Assembly: GCA_029582165.1 (NCBI GenBank)
Contig: CM055882.1
Coordinates: forward strand, 11,240,001 to 11,304,000
Length of the DNA: 64,000 nt
Reading direction: 5' to 3'
From: Portulaca oleracea
Lineage: Eukaryota; Streptophyta; Magnoliopsida; Caryophyllales; Portulacaceae
The position numbers and the translations under genes were made by a program. Below the pieces are notes generated by a model. The model ran no database searches and was not told the origin of the DNA. It saw only the letters and a list, made by a program, of their open reading frames with translations. Positions 45,501 through 58,949 of the stretch are shown one piece after another (position 1 is the first letter of the stretch; every line of letters starts with the position of its first letter).

Positions 45501-48500
45501 GATGGTCTTGGCAGCAGCAGTTCCTCAATCAAAGAACGATTCAGAGAACGGAAAAGATAATGAAAAAAAAGAAGATAGTTCGGGAAAAGAGGGTGACCAT
45601 GCCTTAAGTTATTTGACAAGTGATGGGCTTGCCAGTTTGGATGAGAAGAAAGCCGAAGAGATGAGAGCCCTTTTTTCAACTGCAGAGAGTGCTATGGAAG
45701 CTTGGGCAATGCTTGCCACTTCACTGGGACAACCAAGTCTAATTAAGTCCGAGTTTGAGAAAATATGTTTCCTGGATAATCCTTCTACGGATACACAGGT
45801 GATTTCCTTGGTAAAGATGTTAATTTGACAGTAATTCTAAATAATATCTAGAGTACTAGTTGATCATGCTATGGACTATCGGTGAACAAGTTGAGGGTAT
45901 AATGACTTTGTACTAGCCCGTTTTGTACGTGGGTGACATCCCTTGGTGTTTTATGATTACATCTCTTGATTACTTTCGGGGAAAAAAATCTGGAGTGGTG
46001 CAGAGTTATGCTGCACTGTACAGTGGTGTCCAATTTATTAATGAGCTAAACATGACTGCAGCTGGCTATTTGGCGTGACTCCTCGAGGAAAAGATTAGTT
46101 GTTGCATTCAGGGGTACAGAGCAAGTATGTTTTCTAGTTGTTGCTTCTGGAGCAAGTCCATTGTCTTCTTTGTTTTGTTATCCTGATTCCTGACTGCTCA
46201 TTCTTCAAGGCAAAATGGAAGGACTTGCTAACTGATTTGATGCTGGTTCCTGCTGGGTAAAGCTTTTGATTCTCATAATCCCCAACTGCCTTCTTTTCTG
46301 GATGTTGTATATTATCTTAGGTTATCTTATTTTTATTGTGGATTGAGTAGTTTAAGCTGTTAATATGGGATTAGCATTGTCAAAAGTTTTGAGTAATGCT
46401 TGGTTTTGATATGAATCTTATCTAATGACAAAGTTTCACTGGCTATGCTATCCTAAGGTGTCTGGAATATGCTACTAGAAATGTCTGAACAAGTGACATG
46501 GATGATTCATAAGGTTTAGAAGCTAATCCGTCTTCTTAAAGATCTGGAAGCCTGGAAATCAGAAATATGTGAACACAGATTTTTTCTGTCCTGGATGTTG
46601 TCAGAAAAAAGGCTCCTCTGTCTTAAGTTTTACCCAAGCAAATGACTGATAAAAGTCATCACCTATCATCCATTGATTCTCTCAAAAGGAGTAATGCAAA
46701 AGAAAAATGAGTCATGAGGGTAACCAAATCACCCTCAAGATACTCTGAGAAATTGGTTCATCACTTTAAGGAGGTCCTCTGATACTCAACTTTCAGATGC
46801 TTGAACTTTAGATAACTGGCCTGTAAGAATGCATTTTGATAGGTGATTGTGAAGTCTGTGTTTCTGCCTTCTTTTCATTTTTGCTTCCTTTTTCCTGCAG
46901 TTGTTACAACTTTTTCTCCTAAAATGTATCTATGCTTTATGATCAATATTTTGAAATGACTCTGTAATAACAGAAGATGCTGCTCCTACAGGTTAAATCC
47001 TGAAAGAATTGGCGGTGACTTCAAGGAAGAAGTTCAAGTATGCATCTGTCTGCCGGTGAACCTTTTGAATGTCTAATAATTGCAGGGTAGCTATAGCATT
47101 ATCCGTTCTGATAATTTGCAATTTCCATTTCAGGTTCATAGTGGTTTTCTGAGTGCATACGATTCTGTAAGGACAAGAGTTATGTCTCTTATCAGGAAAG
47201 CCATCGGTTATGTGTAAGTTTTTCATTCAACTAAACCTGAAGTTAATAAAGTTGGAGAGATTCAAGTGATTGATCAGCTCTGTTGAGTTAATTTTTCTTG
47301 CCATGTTATTCTCAAGAAACATTTTTAACAGGAATCACTACTTGTGCTCCTTTGTGCTGAAGGTGAAAGTACTATAGTTTAGGAATGACACACAATGAGC
47401 TGAAATGTGAAAGTTTTTGTTTGACTTTTTGTATTGTTTTCATGCCCTCAGTGATGATGCTTGTGGGACACAGTCCAAATGGCATGTCTACTGCACTGGT
47501 CATAGTCTTGGTGGTGCATTAGCTACTCTTCTTGCCCTTGAGCTTTCTTCAAGTCAGTTGGCGAAGTAAGTACCAGTACCTCAAATACTAGAACATAATG
47601 GGATTTATGTATATGGGTTCCAGACTTCTGATGAACTCAGAATGCATTAGTTGGAGTTAACTGCGCCTTTGGTAGTTCCTTAAATCCTGCTCGACAGTCT
47701 GATCAAGCAACATGGTATTCCACTTTGATGTGTTGACAGTATTCTTGGGTTCTTGTCCTTCTGCACTAATAACTTAACTTTTGGAACAGCATACTTTAGT
47801 CAGGTGTATTAGAACCTCTACAACGACATGCGTTCGGTGAGGCTAGCTAGATTAAAGATGAAATATCTAATTACAAGCTTTAAAGTATCACTATATCAGC
47901 ATCTATTTAGTTAGAATATCATTGTGGTGTTCTTCACTTGTTCTGGCATTTACTGTGTCATCTGGCTAGATGATACAATAAATAAATAATTCATCTGAAT
48001 CGTACAATATATTTCCCCTCGAACGCCTATAATATTTTCCTACCATTGGTTCTGGGTTTGTGATTATGATCTAGTTTGAACAAATCTCAATTCCATATAC
48101 TTTTCAGACTAATTTGTGCTTTTCTTTTTTAAGGCATTAGATTTCTAATTTTATTGTCCCTTATTTTATTTATTTGTTGTGCATATGTGCATTTTTGTGC
48201 TTGCCAGGGTGGGAGCTATATCAATTACTATGTATAACTTTGGATCTCCTAGAGTTGGAAATAGGAGATTTGCTGAAGTTTACAATGAGGTAACTTTTCT
48301 TATTCTTTATCAAAAGGAATATGGGGAATCAGGAAGCACAAAGTTAGATATGAATACCATTAACCTTCCTAGGTTAAAAAAAGTCCTGAGTTAGGCTTCA
48401 AAGTTCATATGATAAGTTCAAGTCTTCCAGTGGATCTGAGAAAATAAGCGAATTTGCTGCTTGGACTACTTCCAAATATTCAACTGATCAAGCTTCTCTA

Positions 48501-51500
48501 TCAGCCACCAGGATGGGTAACACAGGGTTTGTGAATAGATGGAAATTATAACATTAATTAAATTTTCAGGTTACAGTGGTGTGTTTTGGCCATGAAGAAT
48601 TGTTGATTGTTTCACTTTAAATATAAAGCTTTTTGTGCTTTTGACTTTGGGAGGTAGGAACGTCCAGGAGCAACTTCTTTTTGTTTGGTGGTGTCGTCAA
48701 CATTGCACAATGTGAATCATGTGATTCTCTTGGTCAAGTTGCTGACTTTTGTCATTGCTGAATTAATTTAATTGTTCCGAAGTTGCCCTCTGCTCTTATC
48801 AGAGCTGCAATGCCTTCAAGAGCAGGGTTATGACAGCCATATTCTCTGCAAGTGTAGAGATGAGGCTGAATATATATGTCTGATCATCCCCTACCCTCTC
48901 TGACAGGAACCATGATATTAGGGTAATGCTTTCACTTGGAATTTTATGGTAGATGAATAGCTCTTTGCATTACAAAAAGAAATGCAGCGGAACATTTATT
49001 TAGAGAAGCCGTACATCTGGAGTATAACATTAAGATCTGTATACAGTATAGCCAAAGACCTGGAGCCCATAGAGTCAGGCAGTAATGCATTTTAGTTAGC
49101 TTATTTTTTACCAGTGCTTTATGAATAGAAAAATCGTTACCTCATGACAGACCACTAGTTAGAATGAAATGCAGTTTATTTAATCTGCAATCTGTGGATT
49201 TCTTTCTTCAACTGGACATGCACTTGGCTATTGTAGAATTTGTTGAACAATTTGTGAATGAGATTCTCGGTCCATATTATTGTTTTTGATGCACCATAGG
49301 TCTTCTGACTGAAGACTGATGCTTTTCGCATTAATTGTTGTAGAAAGTCAAAGATAGCTGGAGAATTGTAAACCACAGAGACATCATACCTTCAGTCCCT
49401 CGCTTGATGGGCTATTGTCACGTGGCTCAACCTGTTTATCTGGCAGCTGGAGATCATAAAAGTGTCCATGTATGCTCTGAACTGTTAATGTTAATTCCAA
49501 TCTTTTCTTTGGGATGCACTTTTCTAGCACCAGCATAGCGCTAAAGCTTTCATGAATCTGCTTAAATATATGAGTGATATAATTTCGATCATCTTCTTCA
49601 ATATGATTACTCGTGGGTAACACGGCTCACTTCAGGAGAATGAGGAGCTCTTTGGTGATGGCTATGGTGGCGATGTCATTGGGGAAGCAACACCTGATGT
49701 TCTAGTCAGTGAATTTGTAAGCTTCTGTTCTTGTAATCTTTTGCTTTTTTAAATTACCTTTTGATTGCTTGTCCAGAAAAACAGATCTTTTGCTTTTTTA
49801 CTTCTTTTCCACACAAACAGGAACATCACCATCATCTGCAAGTAGAGACACCCATACCAAGAGGCCCAAAACTTCTATTAGATTAGAAGCTTCTGTAAAA
49901 GAAAAATCAAATTAAATTTAAAAAAGAACCTCTATGTTATTTATAATTTTTATAAATTTTTTCCTCACTCGTTTGGTTAAAATGGGATTCATTGGATCGA
50001 AGTGATATCGTTTTCCTTGTAAGAGTGATGTTTGATGCTGTGAATTCGTTGAAAGTTGTAAAATTCCCTGAGGGGAAAAGAGTAGGCCTGTTCTTTTCAT
50101 AGGTAAATCCAAATTTACCATTTCAATAATTTTCAACCTTTATCCACCGCATCAATCAAAGAAATTTCAGAGTCTCAATTGATATTGCCTCCCTCAATCT
50201 TTTGCAACCTATATCAACCTTTTACCCACCCTCATTAAGTAAGTGAATTTTCCACTCCTTTGTAGCATGCATTGTATTTGGATGTGTGTTACTAGTCAAA
50301 ATGCCAGTCTCCAGACACTTGCTCAGAGGCATTCTTTTCTTTCTTAGCAACCCTTGAATTACGTTTTAACAAACCTGCCAAATCCACTTTCTGAAGTAGA
50401 GTTAATCCTTAGTATCATTATTTAGATAAAAAACGTATTTACATGGATTAAGGGAGAAACTCCTTTTATGGTCTTCTGTTGATCCTGTGTGCCTGTGGTG
50501 GAAAAGAAATATAAACAAAGAGTACTGAGTGAAGGTTACATCAAATTATCTCTTTGGTTCAGTAATCTGGGTTATGCTTTCCGAAGTAAAGCCTTCCTGC
50601 TATGATTGTCCTGTTCAGTCCTTAAGTTGCTATTTCCTAAGCATGCATGCCAGGTGACAAAGGCTGAAATATCTGTTGTCTTCAATCTGAGTCTGATTGA
50701 TTTCTTGCCATAGTTATGTGCCCTAGCTTGCAATCATACTCATCTGATGCATATTTTAATCATATATCCCTGAAGTAGTTATTTATGTTGTAAAAGTAAC
50801 TTGTATTTCAGCAAATATAATTGTTGTATGATGTTAACATATCTTCTGTAGTAAAACATTTCATCTAATTCTAGTTAGAACCGACCCCCCCCCCCCCAAA
50901 ACAAAACACACACACAAACAAAAGAAAAAAAGGAATCTTAATGTGGGAATCCAGTGTTGGATTGGCCTGGCTAATTCTTCTGACTTTGTTAATGCTTGGG
51001 AATTGGGAATCATGCTTAATTTTCTTTTTTGGATATTCTTTTTTTTTGGGGGGGGGGGGGGCTTCTGGGAAGAATAAGTTTGTTAAAACCTCTGATGGAG
51101 GTTTCATTTTCAAGTTTCTTATGCATACATTTATGCAGATGAAAGGTGAGAAAGAACTTGTAGATCGCATTCTGCAGACGGAGATCAACATTTTCCGTGC
51201 CCTTAGAGATGGAAGTGCATTGATGCAACACATGGAGGATTTCTACTATATCTCACTGCTGGAGGTACTCTCTCTCTGAAGTCTTCCTGCTGACAATGTA
51301 TCTTGCACGTGAAAGGCGACATTATATTGTGTCATAATCCTTAGGGTTTGATTATTCCACGCTTAAGCTTTTTGTGGCATTCTTTTTGTTGGGTATTAAG
51401 CTCATTTGGAACTCGCCTTGTTTAAGTATCACTTAATCTTGAAGGTGGAGAAACCTAGAATGACATCAAATAAACCCCCCTCCAAACAAAACCAAAAAAA

Positions 51501-53656
51501 AAAAGATAAAAAAAGGCAAATGTTAAGGATGATGATGGTTACAAGAGAGCAGATAGTGTGTTATCTATAGATAAATACTGCAGTTTGCATGTCGGAAGAA
51601 AGTCTTTTGGTTCAGATATTCAAGATTGATTTTCTTGGGTGATCAAAGTGAGACTAAGTGGGATCGTGGCTGTGGGAGTGTGTTGGTGTGATACGAGTAA
51701 ATGGGCCCTCATTGTACTGAAGTCTTGTCTAGCAGTTGACAGGTGTTTAATAATTGGTGCGATTCTGATGGAATTGAAAGAGCCTCATCCTGTCTATAAA
51801 TTGCTTATTGTCTAGTCTTAACTTGGGAATAACCGAATAAGTATAGGTGGTACCATCTTTAGTGGCTACAGAGTTATACAAGTACTTTGTTTGGGACTTT
51901 GGGGCTCTTTTGGAAGTGATCTCAAGGATCATCTAGTGAGATGGAAACTGGGGGATCCCTCTATGCCTCTTTAATCTGCATTGTGGGAGTGAGCCATCTG
52001 AAGCCTACATTAAAGTTAATTTTCCTACAAAGTAGCATATCCGTGTTTCAGAGTAAGGGATCCTGGAAGCGTCCCTGGTAACTATGTATGGAATACTCTG
52101 AAGCAACATGTGATCCTAGGAGCTCCAGTACAGCAGGTCCCTTCAAACTCTTCTTAGGCATGTGGATTTGGTAATTTATGATTTTTTATTTTATTTATTT
52201 CTTTTGGGGTGTGTGTGTGTGGGTGTGTTGTGGGGGGGGGGGGGGTTCTTTACATAAAGATGATACTATCAAATAAGGTGTGGCAGGTTTAGGTTGGTTT
52301 CCTTCTCCTTCTGGTTCTTATAAGCACAACCTTTGGTTATACACCTCAAAGGGATGGGAGATATTATCTTCTTTCTATTCTTTTTCTCTCAGGTAGGTAA
52401 TGGGTCCTCTGTCTTTTGTTTGAACAATGAGTACTGGATAGAGATGCCTCTGTTGCTATTGGAGTGAGCATCTGGCACTAATGCTTGGTCTCCTCCTTTA
52501 GCTTGGGATGGGTTGATGGTTATGTTGAGGTTCTTCTTGTTAGCTTTTATAACATGTGTAAGTGACCCAAATTGGGGGCTTTCACATGACATGATGAATT
52601 GGTATTTGATTCTAAATGGGAGTTCTTGGTGAAATCCTATCATCCGAAGCTCCTACATTTGAATGTCCATTTTACAAGCTTTGTTCAAAGAAGGGTTTCT
52701 GTACCTCATTCAGATTTTTTTTTTTTTTTTTGGGGAGGTGTTCTGTTGAAGGTTTCCCTTTTTTAGTTTCAGAGGCATCAAATGGGAGACTGTTGACTTG
52801 TGGGGTCCTTCAAAAGAGGGGAAAGATCTTGGTAGACAGGTGCTATTGTGTCCCAAAGTTGGTTCATTATCAGTTCGGCAGGACACTAGGAGCTGGCTTC
52901 TAGTTGCTTGGCCATTTCTTGTGTTTCTTCGAGTTCCATTATTGGCCATCTTTTGGCTTGGGAAGGCTGCTAGGAAAGTGAGAAGTCTTTGGGTTTCCCC
53001 CATGTGATTCTTTGGCATTTGGAGAAAAGGAAGCAGAAGAGTCTATCGGGGGTGAAGAAACATCTTTTCGGTGCTTAAAAGACAATTTCATGAAGATATT
53101 TAGGGTTCACAAAATAATGTATTAACTGCACACCATTTCATAGTGAAAAACCAGGTGACAAGTTGGCGAAGAGTTCTGTTTTATCATGCAATAATGTAAG
53201 GCAGAATAGTATCGCCACTTCTGCTGCTTCCTTAAAGGTTTATAAAGTGGTAAATTTACTTGGTGAACTTATTTGTAATTTTTCTCGCCAACTTTATTAG
53301 TGATTTTGGTATCTCCCTACTCCGGTGAGAGTACATAAATTTCGAGGGACTAGCAATCATTGCCTCTATTAGGACCACTTTAAAATAATGAGTAATGAGC
53401 CAAGACTCCTTGAGAGAGGGTGCAGAGTTTCAGAGTTCAACACTTTTATTATCTGATGTGAAGAATAAGTTTAATTTCACATTGCAGTTTCTTGTATTTC
53501 TTTCATGCTTTCTCTTAGCTAGTAAAATCACTTGATTGCTTGCGATCCCTCGTCGCAGAGTGTGAGGAGAAATTATCGGACTGCATCACTGCCAGTAAGC
53601 ACGAAAGAAGGCTCATCTGTTGGCTGAAAGAGCAGCATTCACTGATGGTTGGCTAA
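36547..53656 (+). CDS. Plastid C2-domain class-3 lipase, HIL1-like
   Basis: Eighteen exons: 36547-36855, 37036-37094, 38216-38297, 38787-38854, 39604-39673, 40307-40388, 40846-40910, 44800-45798, 46062-46124, 46210-46256, 46992-47037, 47134-47213, 47452-47565, 48208-48289, 49344-49469, 49636-49716, 51139-51264, 53519-53656. All use GT/AG sites and the phases close to 2637 bp, 878 residues. Residues 1-65 fit a plastid transit peptide. A C2 domain (about 120-245) has Asp in MDPWGTSDPYV and WDAN for calcium or lipid binding. An acidic linker (250-560) precedes a class-3 alpha/beta-hydrolase with FRGTE, nucleophile Ser675 (GHSLGG) and Asp735 (NHRDIIP). Domain order matches Arabidopsis HIL1 (At4g13550), which removes 18:3 from MGDG in heat; the orthology is my inference. 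The introns hold T/G and C/A homopolymer runs. A normal ATG (CCCATGGCT) starts it. Confidence 0.9.
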
Positions 53657-54066
53657 TGCTGAGATAAGCTTACTGCCTTAAATATATTGACATTCATGGT
53701 CTATCTTTGTTGCACCTGCAATGATTGAATAGCAAGCAGCAGCAGCAGCATACTCCCTGGTTTTCATGTGGTTTGTCTTCACCTGGGGCTGATTTGTAAA
53801 ATTCTCCACAGATCTGCTCACCTGCATATTGAAATATAAACATGATAGCAGTCACCACTCAACACCGCATATCTGGCCCATCTACCTAAGTGGCTGAACT
53901 GCCCTCTGCACAATTATTGTTGAGAGGTTATTTGACCTTAACCATAAGTGCAGAATTCCATATTCATTGATTGTGGAATTGTATATGATTGTATTGATGT
54001 GCATATTTTCTATTCAATTATTGTTTTGAGGAATTTCAAACAACATTATGAGTAAAAAGTTAGCAA

Positions 54067-54072
54067 AATAAA
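54067..54072 (+). terminator. Possible polyadenylation signal of the C2/lipase gene
   Basis: AATAAA lies 411 bases after the stop codon; a second AATAAA follows at about 54099. The 3' untranslated region would include a short (CAG)n stretch at about 53733-53749. Confidence 0.4.
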
Positions 54073-54099
54073 GATTTCTGATTATGGATGTTTCTTGAA

Positions 54100-56701
54100 T
54101 AAAGTATCTTTTACCTGTACGTTTTGCTTCTAGCTGAGACTTGTTTGACTCTATTATGATGTATGATCTAAAGCTAGCAAATTGCAAAAGCATGGTTATC
54201 TAAACTGTACAGATGTCGACATCTGCTCTCTCAACATTTGGAGATACAAGTGTTTGATATGACTGGAAGGATGGTATGATTCATACCTCTGCGTTTGGAA
54301 ATCAGACGCAGTGCCAGAACTTCAAGGTTGAAGAACAACTGAACAAGTGTAACTTTGAAATTCTGTTTTCTCTGAAACGTGAAACTTGCACTTAGAGTCC
54401 AAGAGTCTTTCTGTTATTAGTTGTCATTGATGAATTCTGGATCATTTGCTTTGACATGTTCTTTTCCCAAGGTTGGGTAACTTGGGAACATTACCCAAAT
54501 TTAACCCAACTTATTCAAATTTACCCAGCTTTACATTTACTCGACCAACCTTGCTTGCAAAGGCCAAAGGGAACAAGCCCGGATCATGGATCATAGATAA
54601 TAGAATCTTTTGTTTTGGTACTGAAGAATGAGAGCTTTGATGCTGCTACGGCCTGGGAATTAGTTTGGTGCTTAGTTGAGAGTTGCTACTAAGCAAATAT
54701 TTTTTTCCCTTCCTAAAAGTAAGAGACTATGCAAGTATTGAATGGACGTACATGCACATACTGAAAATTTAAGAGTTTCTGATTTGATTTGGAGTATGAA
54801 GTTCACGTGTTGGAGACTTGGGAATGTAGAGTTGGGAAAGTGGTGTTTGAAGTGAATGATTAGTATGGGTGGCTTACGTTTAGAGTTTTTATGCAGTTCC
54901 CTTTAGCAGAAAGTTCTTACAACTACAGACCTTAGCACTTCTCTGATATGAGATAGGCAGTATGATTTGTTGGGGTGACTTTATTATATGTATTGCTACC
55001 TCCGCCTCATAATATTTGTCACTTTAACTAATTTTTGTTGTCCTAAAATACTTGTGACTTTACAATCCCAATGACATATTAATAGCAACTTTACCAAATT
55101 GCCCTTATTAATCCTTGTTTTCAACTCTCTTCCTTTTTACTAGAAGGGCTGAAGGGGTATTTTGTCTTTTGAGTTCAAGTAGCCCACAAGAATTAGTTTT
55201 CCTGGTTTTCTCCTAAACATCCAAAGAGACTTATTGTAGCCTAAACTTTCATTATTCACTTAACCATTTATCTCTCTGACAAAGAAAATATTTATAGTGG
55301 CCTAAACTTTCATTATTCCGTGTTCTGTCTTGGCTGCCAATACCAAAAAAAAAAAAAAAAAAAAAAAAAACTTTCATTAGCCCATAATGTGCCAGTAAGA
55401 TGTGTAAATGTTTTTAGGTCACAATATCTCAACGATGGACCCACAAATATTTCTCTGTACCTTGTAATTTTCAATAAGTTGAAATGGGATGTTTCAATGA
55501 TATTTTTGACTCATAGAAAATTCCGAACAAGGTAAGATCTTAGATAGTTGTAAATAAGACCAGGAGGGGGGGGGGGGTTTGGTTGGTTGAAACTAGTTTC
55601 CAAAAGTTGGGAGTCCCTCTTGAATCATGGAAGAAACATCCTCAGTTGCTGTCCTTATTTGTATTCAGAAGTGTCTGTACTTTCCTGATATTCAAGTGTC
55701 GACTGATCAGGTAGATTCTTACGTTTGGGGACCAGTTCTTGGCCAGGATCCGTTCCTTGTGCTGGCAGACCATAAGATCTGATTGCTATAGTTCAACTAC
55801 CTTACCTGAGCTAGAACTCATTGTGCTCCACCTATCTTATCTAAAATTGATCTTCTTATCTGTGGCTCTTACTTAGAGGCTGAAACTTAGTTGTTGAACC
55901 TATAATTTCAATATTCCTAATATCTAGTTTCAATAGCCGGTAAAAATCAGTTTTAAAGTCTTTTGGTTTTGTTCCAGTAAGTTTCCAGTTAGATATTGAA
56001 ACTGTATAATTCTTGTGAATGAGAAGTTTAGCTCGCCCTCTTTTGATGTGGCAAATTTTGTGGACCGTTTGTCTTTTGCTTGTACATAACTATATATATA
56101 TGGTGCTAGTTGATCGGTTCTTTTAATTCTATTATTAATATATAAATATTTCCAATAAAAAAATAATGCTTATTTGGAAAATTTACATGTAATGATAAGG
56201 TCCATGAAGAGGGTTTTGTGTATGATTTTCGAGGTACATTTCCTTTTTAAGAAATAGGCGAAAAAAATATATCTAAAACAAGGACCCCCGTGCATCTAGT
56301 TTTCAAAAAAAAAAAAAAAACTGGGTACCCTTTATTTTCTGAAAATTATTTTTAGGTCCTCATGTTTTGGGTGAGGTTTTGGTGGGAAGTTCCTTGAAGG
56401 TTTTTATTTTCAACGAGCGTCAACACTTCGTTGGAAATATATTCAAATCACCGAATTTGTCTCCTAACAATTATTAACTTAAATTATGAGTACCTTAAAT
56501 ATATTCTAGAAACATAAATAATTTATACAAAATGAGGGCCAATAACAAGGAGCTCAACGAATAAGCACATTTACAATTAATTTTTGACTGTATATAAGAA
56601 GTACATTAAGGTATCATCGTACTTTTATTACATTTATTGCTTGCTAGTTTACATATGTATATGTAAGATTTATGTTGATCCTGGTAAGAAAATGGAGGAG
56701 A
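54100..56701. other. Intergenic DNA between two convergent genes
   Basis: No gene. About 54990-55075 carries CTACCTCCGCCTCATAATATTTGTCAC, the left end of a Stowaway-like element whose right end I could not find. An A run of 26 lies at about 55344, a G run at about 55566 and an A run at about 56308. Confidence 0.4.
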
Positions 56702-58027
56702 TCATGACAGGGTGTTGGCAACAGTTGTTGAAGCAAATGTCCCGCTCTTACTGCAAACAATTCTCAAGCTCTGTCTTAGTATATCCACTTCCCTTCTCCT
56801 CTTGATGTCCTCTTCCTCCATGGATGCTATTTGTGCTTTCATGACTTGTATTAGTTCATCCTTGGTTTGTAATTCCCTTTGAAGTTCGTCTCTCCCCTCT
56901 TTGTCGTCTGCTCTCCAGTAAAGTGTCCCTGATACAGTGTGTAGAATAGGCTCAGTACCGTAAACCTCTGTTAGTATAAAGCCATACTTGCTAATCACTA
57001 TGTTTAGTTACTTGAATAAAGCTCGAAATTTGAAAGATCTTTGGAAACTTAAACTTTCATATGAGTGATGTAATGTTCCAGCTGCCCCAGGTGGGTGAGG
57101 GTATGTCGCATGCAGTGTTCCTTGCACTCTTGTGAAAGGTTGTTTCTGAAAGTTGAGTATCTTTCATAAACACTTGGAAAAATTTTTGAGTCCTTGTTGA
57201 AAATCTGACAACTCCAAAGAAAACTTCTAGGATGATCAAACTAAGCAAGCAGAGTGTTATTTATACACCTAGCTAGCAAACAGAGTTTTTTTTTTGTTGT
57301 TTTTGTTTTTGGTTGCATGAGGTTTGGTTGAGTCATTTGTTTGGATATGAGGCAGAGCATATTAATGGATCATCCAGGTAAAGCTTGATTTCAGGTTTGA
57401 AGACCAGAATCAGCTTTGAACTCATTTTCTACCTCTCCTATCAATCTAGCCTAACCCAAATGTCACATTTTGTCAGGTCTAATCATCAAATCCTAGACAC
57501 TAATGATGCAAACAAAAGAATGAGGGGAGGGCAGCAAGTCTACCTTGATGTGTTCTCTGGATTAGATCATCAAGCTCATGCTTAATAGCAAGGTACAACA
57601 TCTTCCACTTCTCCACAGTCTCATCTCTCCTTGCTCTTTCCTCCCTCATCTGCTCCACCAGCAGCAAACTGGCAACACTCCCACTCTCAACTGACATTCC
57701 CTCAGACTCAAACTTATGCTCACTCTTTCTCCCTGTCATGCTCCCCTCTTCTGCTTCTTCCATCTCTTTAACCTTCTCTTCCTTCTCCTGCAGCCTTTTT
57801 CTGAGCCTTCTGATCTCCTCCCTCAGCTGCTTCTTCTCCTTCTTCCAATCGGCCTCCTTGAACGCAAAAACCATCATCTCCCTCTCGTACTCCTGCTTCT
57901 CCTTCTCGCGCTCCTTGAGAACAGCACTGATCTCCTGCTGTAAGAGCTTCATCTTCTGGATGAACATCATGGGGTCTCTCTCATGCCCAAAGCTTGCTCT
58001 AGAGCTCCTGCTTTGACACAACCCCAT
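56702..58027 (-). CDS. Coiled-coil protein with N-myristoylation-type start
   Basis: Two exons on the minus strand, 58027-57544 and 56928-56702, joined by GT/AG sites in phase (CAAG + GGACA giving HQGTLYW), 236 residues. It starts MGLCQS, with Gly2 and Ser6 as in N-myristoylation sites and Cys4 available for palmitoylation, so membrane attachment is likely. Residues 25-90 are a highly charged coiled coil (runs of Lys/Glu/Arg with Leu/Met spacing); a Ser/Gly linker follows, then a second helical part with the conserved blocks LLVEQMREERARRDETVEKW and LYLAIKHELDDLIQRTH, and a last coil ending REVDILRQSLRI. I recognise this as a plant-specific family of unknown function, and do not name it. An AT-rich TATTTAAAT box about 280 bp upstream (58302-58310) may be the promoter. 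Confidence 0.85.
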
Positions 58028-58672
58028 ATTGTTCTCTTCAAACTGCTGATTGTTGCTTGTTTGTTGTGTGTGTTTTGCTCACTTTCTGGGGTTGTTTTTC
58101 TGGCCCTTGGGATTGATTGTGGTCAGTTGATTACTCAGGGTGACTGTTTGTTGTTTGGTTTGCTCTCTATATGGGGTGTCTTTTAGGGCCCTAGGGAATA
58201 ATACTGAGTTGTTTGCACTGAATTCAGTGCAGAATTGACCAAACCAGACCAAACAAAGCCATACTACTATACTAGTGCCATTCCCATTGGTTGGTAGGTT
58301 GATTTAAATAGACAGAGAGGGAGAGAGAGGGGTGTTGGGAATATTGATGGATTTGGATGAGCAACTGAAAGCAGTTAGATGACATAAATTCTGTGCAGGG
58401 GGTTGTCCTGTCAAATAAAAAGGGCTGCTTCAATTATTCCACCTTTTTCTTCATTTGTGCCAAGTACTATTTTCTCCATGGAATTGCTCAACCCAAATGT
58501 CTTCCAAAACTTTAATGCTCTGCCTTTTCTTTTCCTTTTTTCCCCTGTTACACTTTGATGTTTTGTTGACAGATACTCTGGATCAAAACGTGGTCCTTTT
58601 TTGTTTTTTGTGACAAAAATGGCTTCAGTAAAGTTGAGCAAACTCTGTTTCTCAGCTTTCACCCGTTACTAC
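58028..58672. other. Upstream region of the coiled-coil gene
   Basis: No other gene. It contains a GAGAGAG tract (about 58317-58332) that would lie in the promoter or leader of the minus-strand gene. Confidence 0.35.
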
Positions 58673-58949
58673 TGTTAGAGTATAAAACTATTATTGGGTT
58701 TTCATCTATAAACTTAAGCTTTTAATTTGGATGATTTCACATAGTATTAAAGCCAGAGTGATGAATCAGAGGTTTCATTTCAGGTTCAAATCTCAGCACC
58801 TCATATTCATTTGTATAAGGTAAAGGGACATTTGCAGCATCCACGTTTAAAGTACAAAAGACATTTGCGTGAGAGAGCGTGTTGGAGTAGTAAAACTATT
58901 ACTAGTCTTTCAATCATAAATTTAAACTTTTGATTAAAATGATTCCACA
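58673..58949 (+). mobile_element. Complete TRIM/SMART miniature LTR retrotransposon
   Basis: The 277-bp element has two LTRs of about 70 bp (58673-58741 and 58880-58949), both starting TGTT-GAGTA-TAAAACTATTA and ending CCACA or TCACA. A diverged primer site (TAGTATTAAAGCC, 58743) follows the left LTR, and a purine-rich GTGAGAGAGCG precedes the right LTR. Flanking 5-bp duplications are identical (ACTAC at 58668-58672 and 58950-58954). There is no coding region. Size and structure fit the plant TRIM or SMART class. Confidence 0.9.

Noticed and set aside
44978..45679. Alternative frames within the large lipase exon
   Set aside because: They are shadows of the 333-codon exon 8, which reads continuously and in phase with both neighbours.
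52389..53018. A LINE reverse-transcriptase remnant in the last intron of the lipase gene
   Set aside because: A phrase like WETVDLWGPSKEGKDLG recalls LINE zinc-binding regions, but the flanking blocks are missing and frames are broken, so the similarity is too weak to call.
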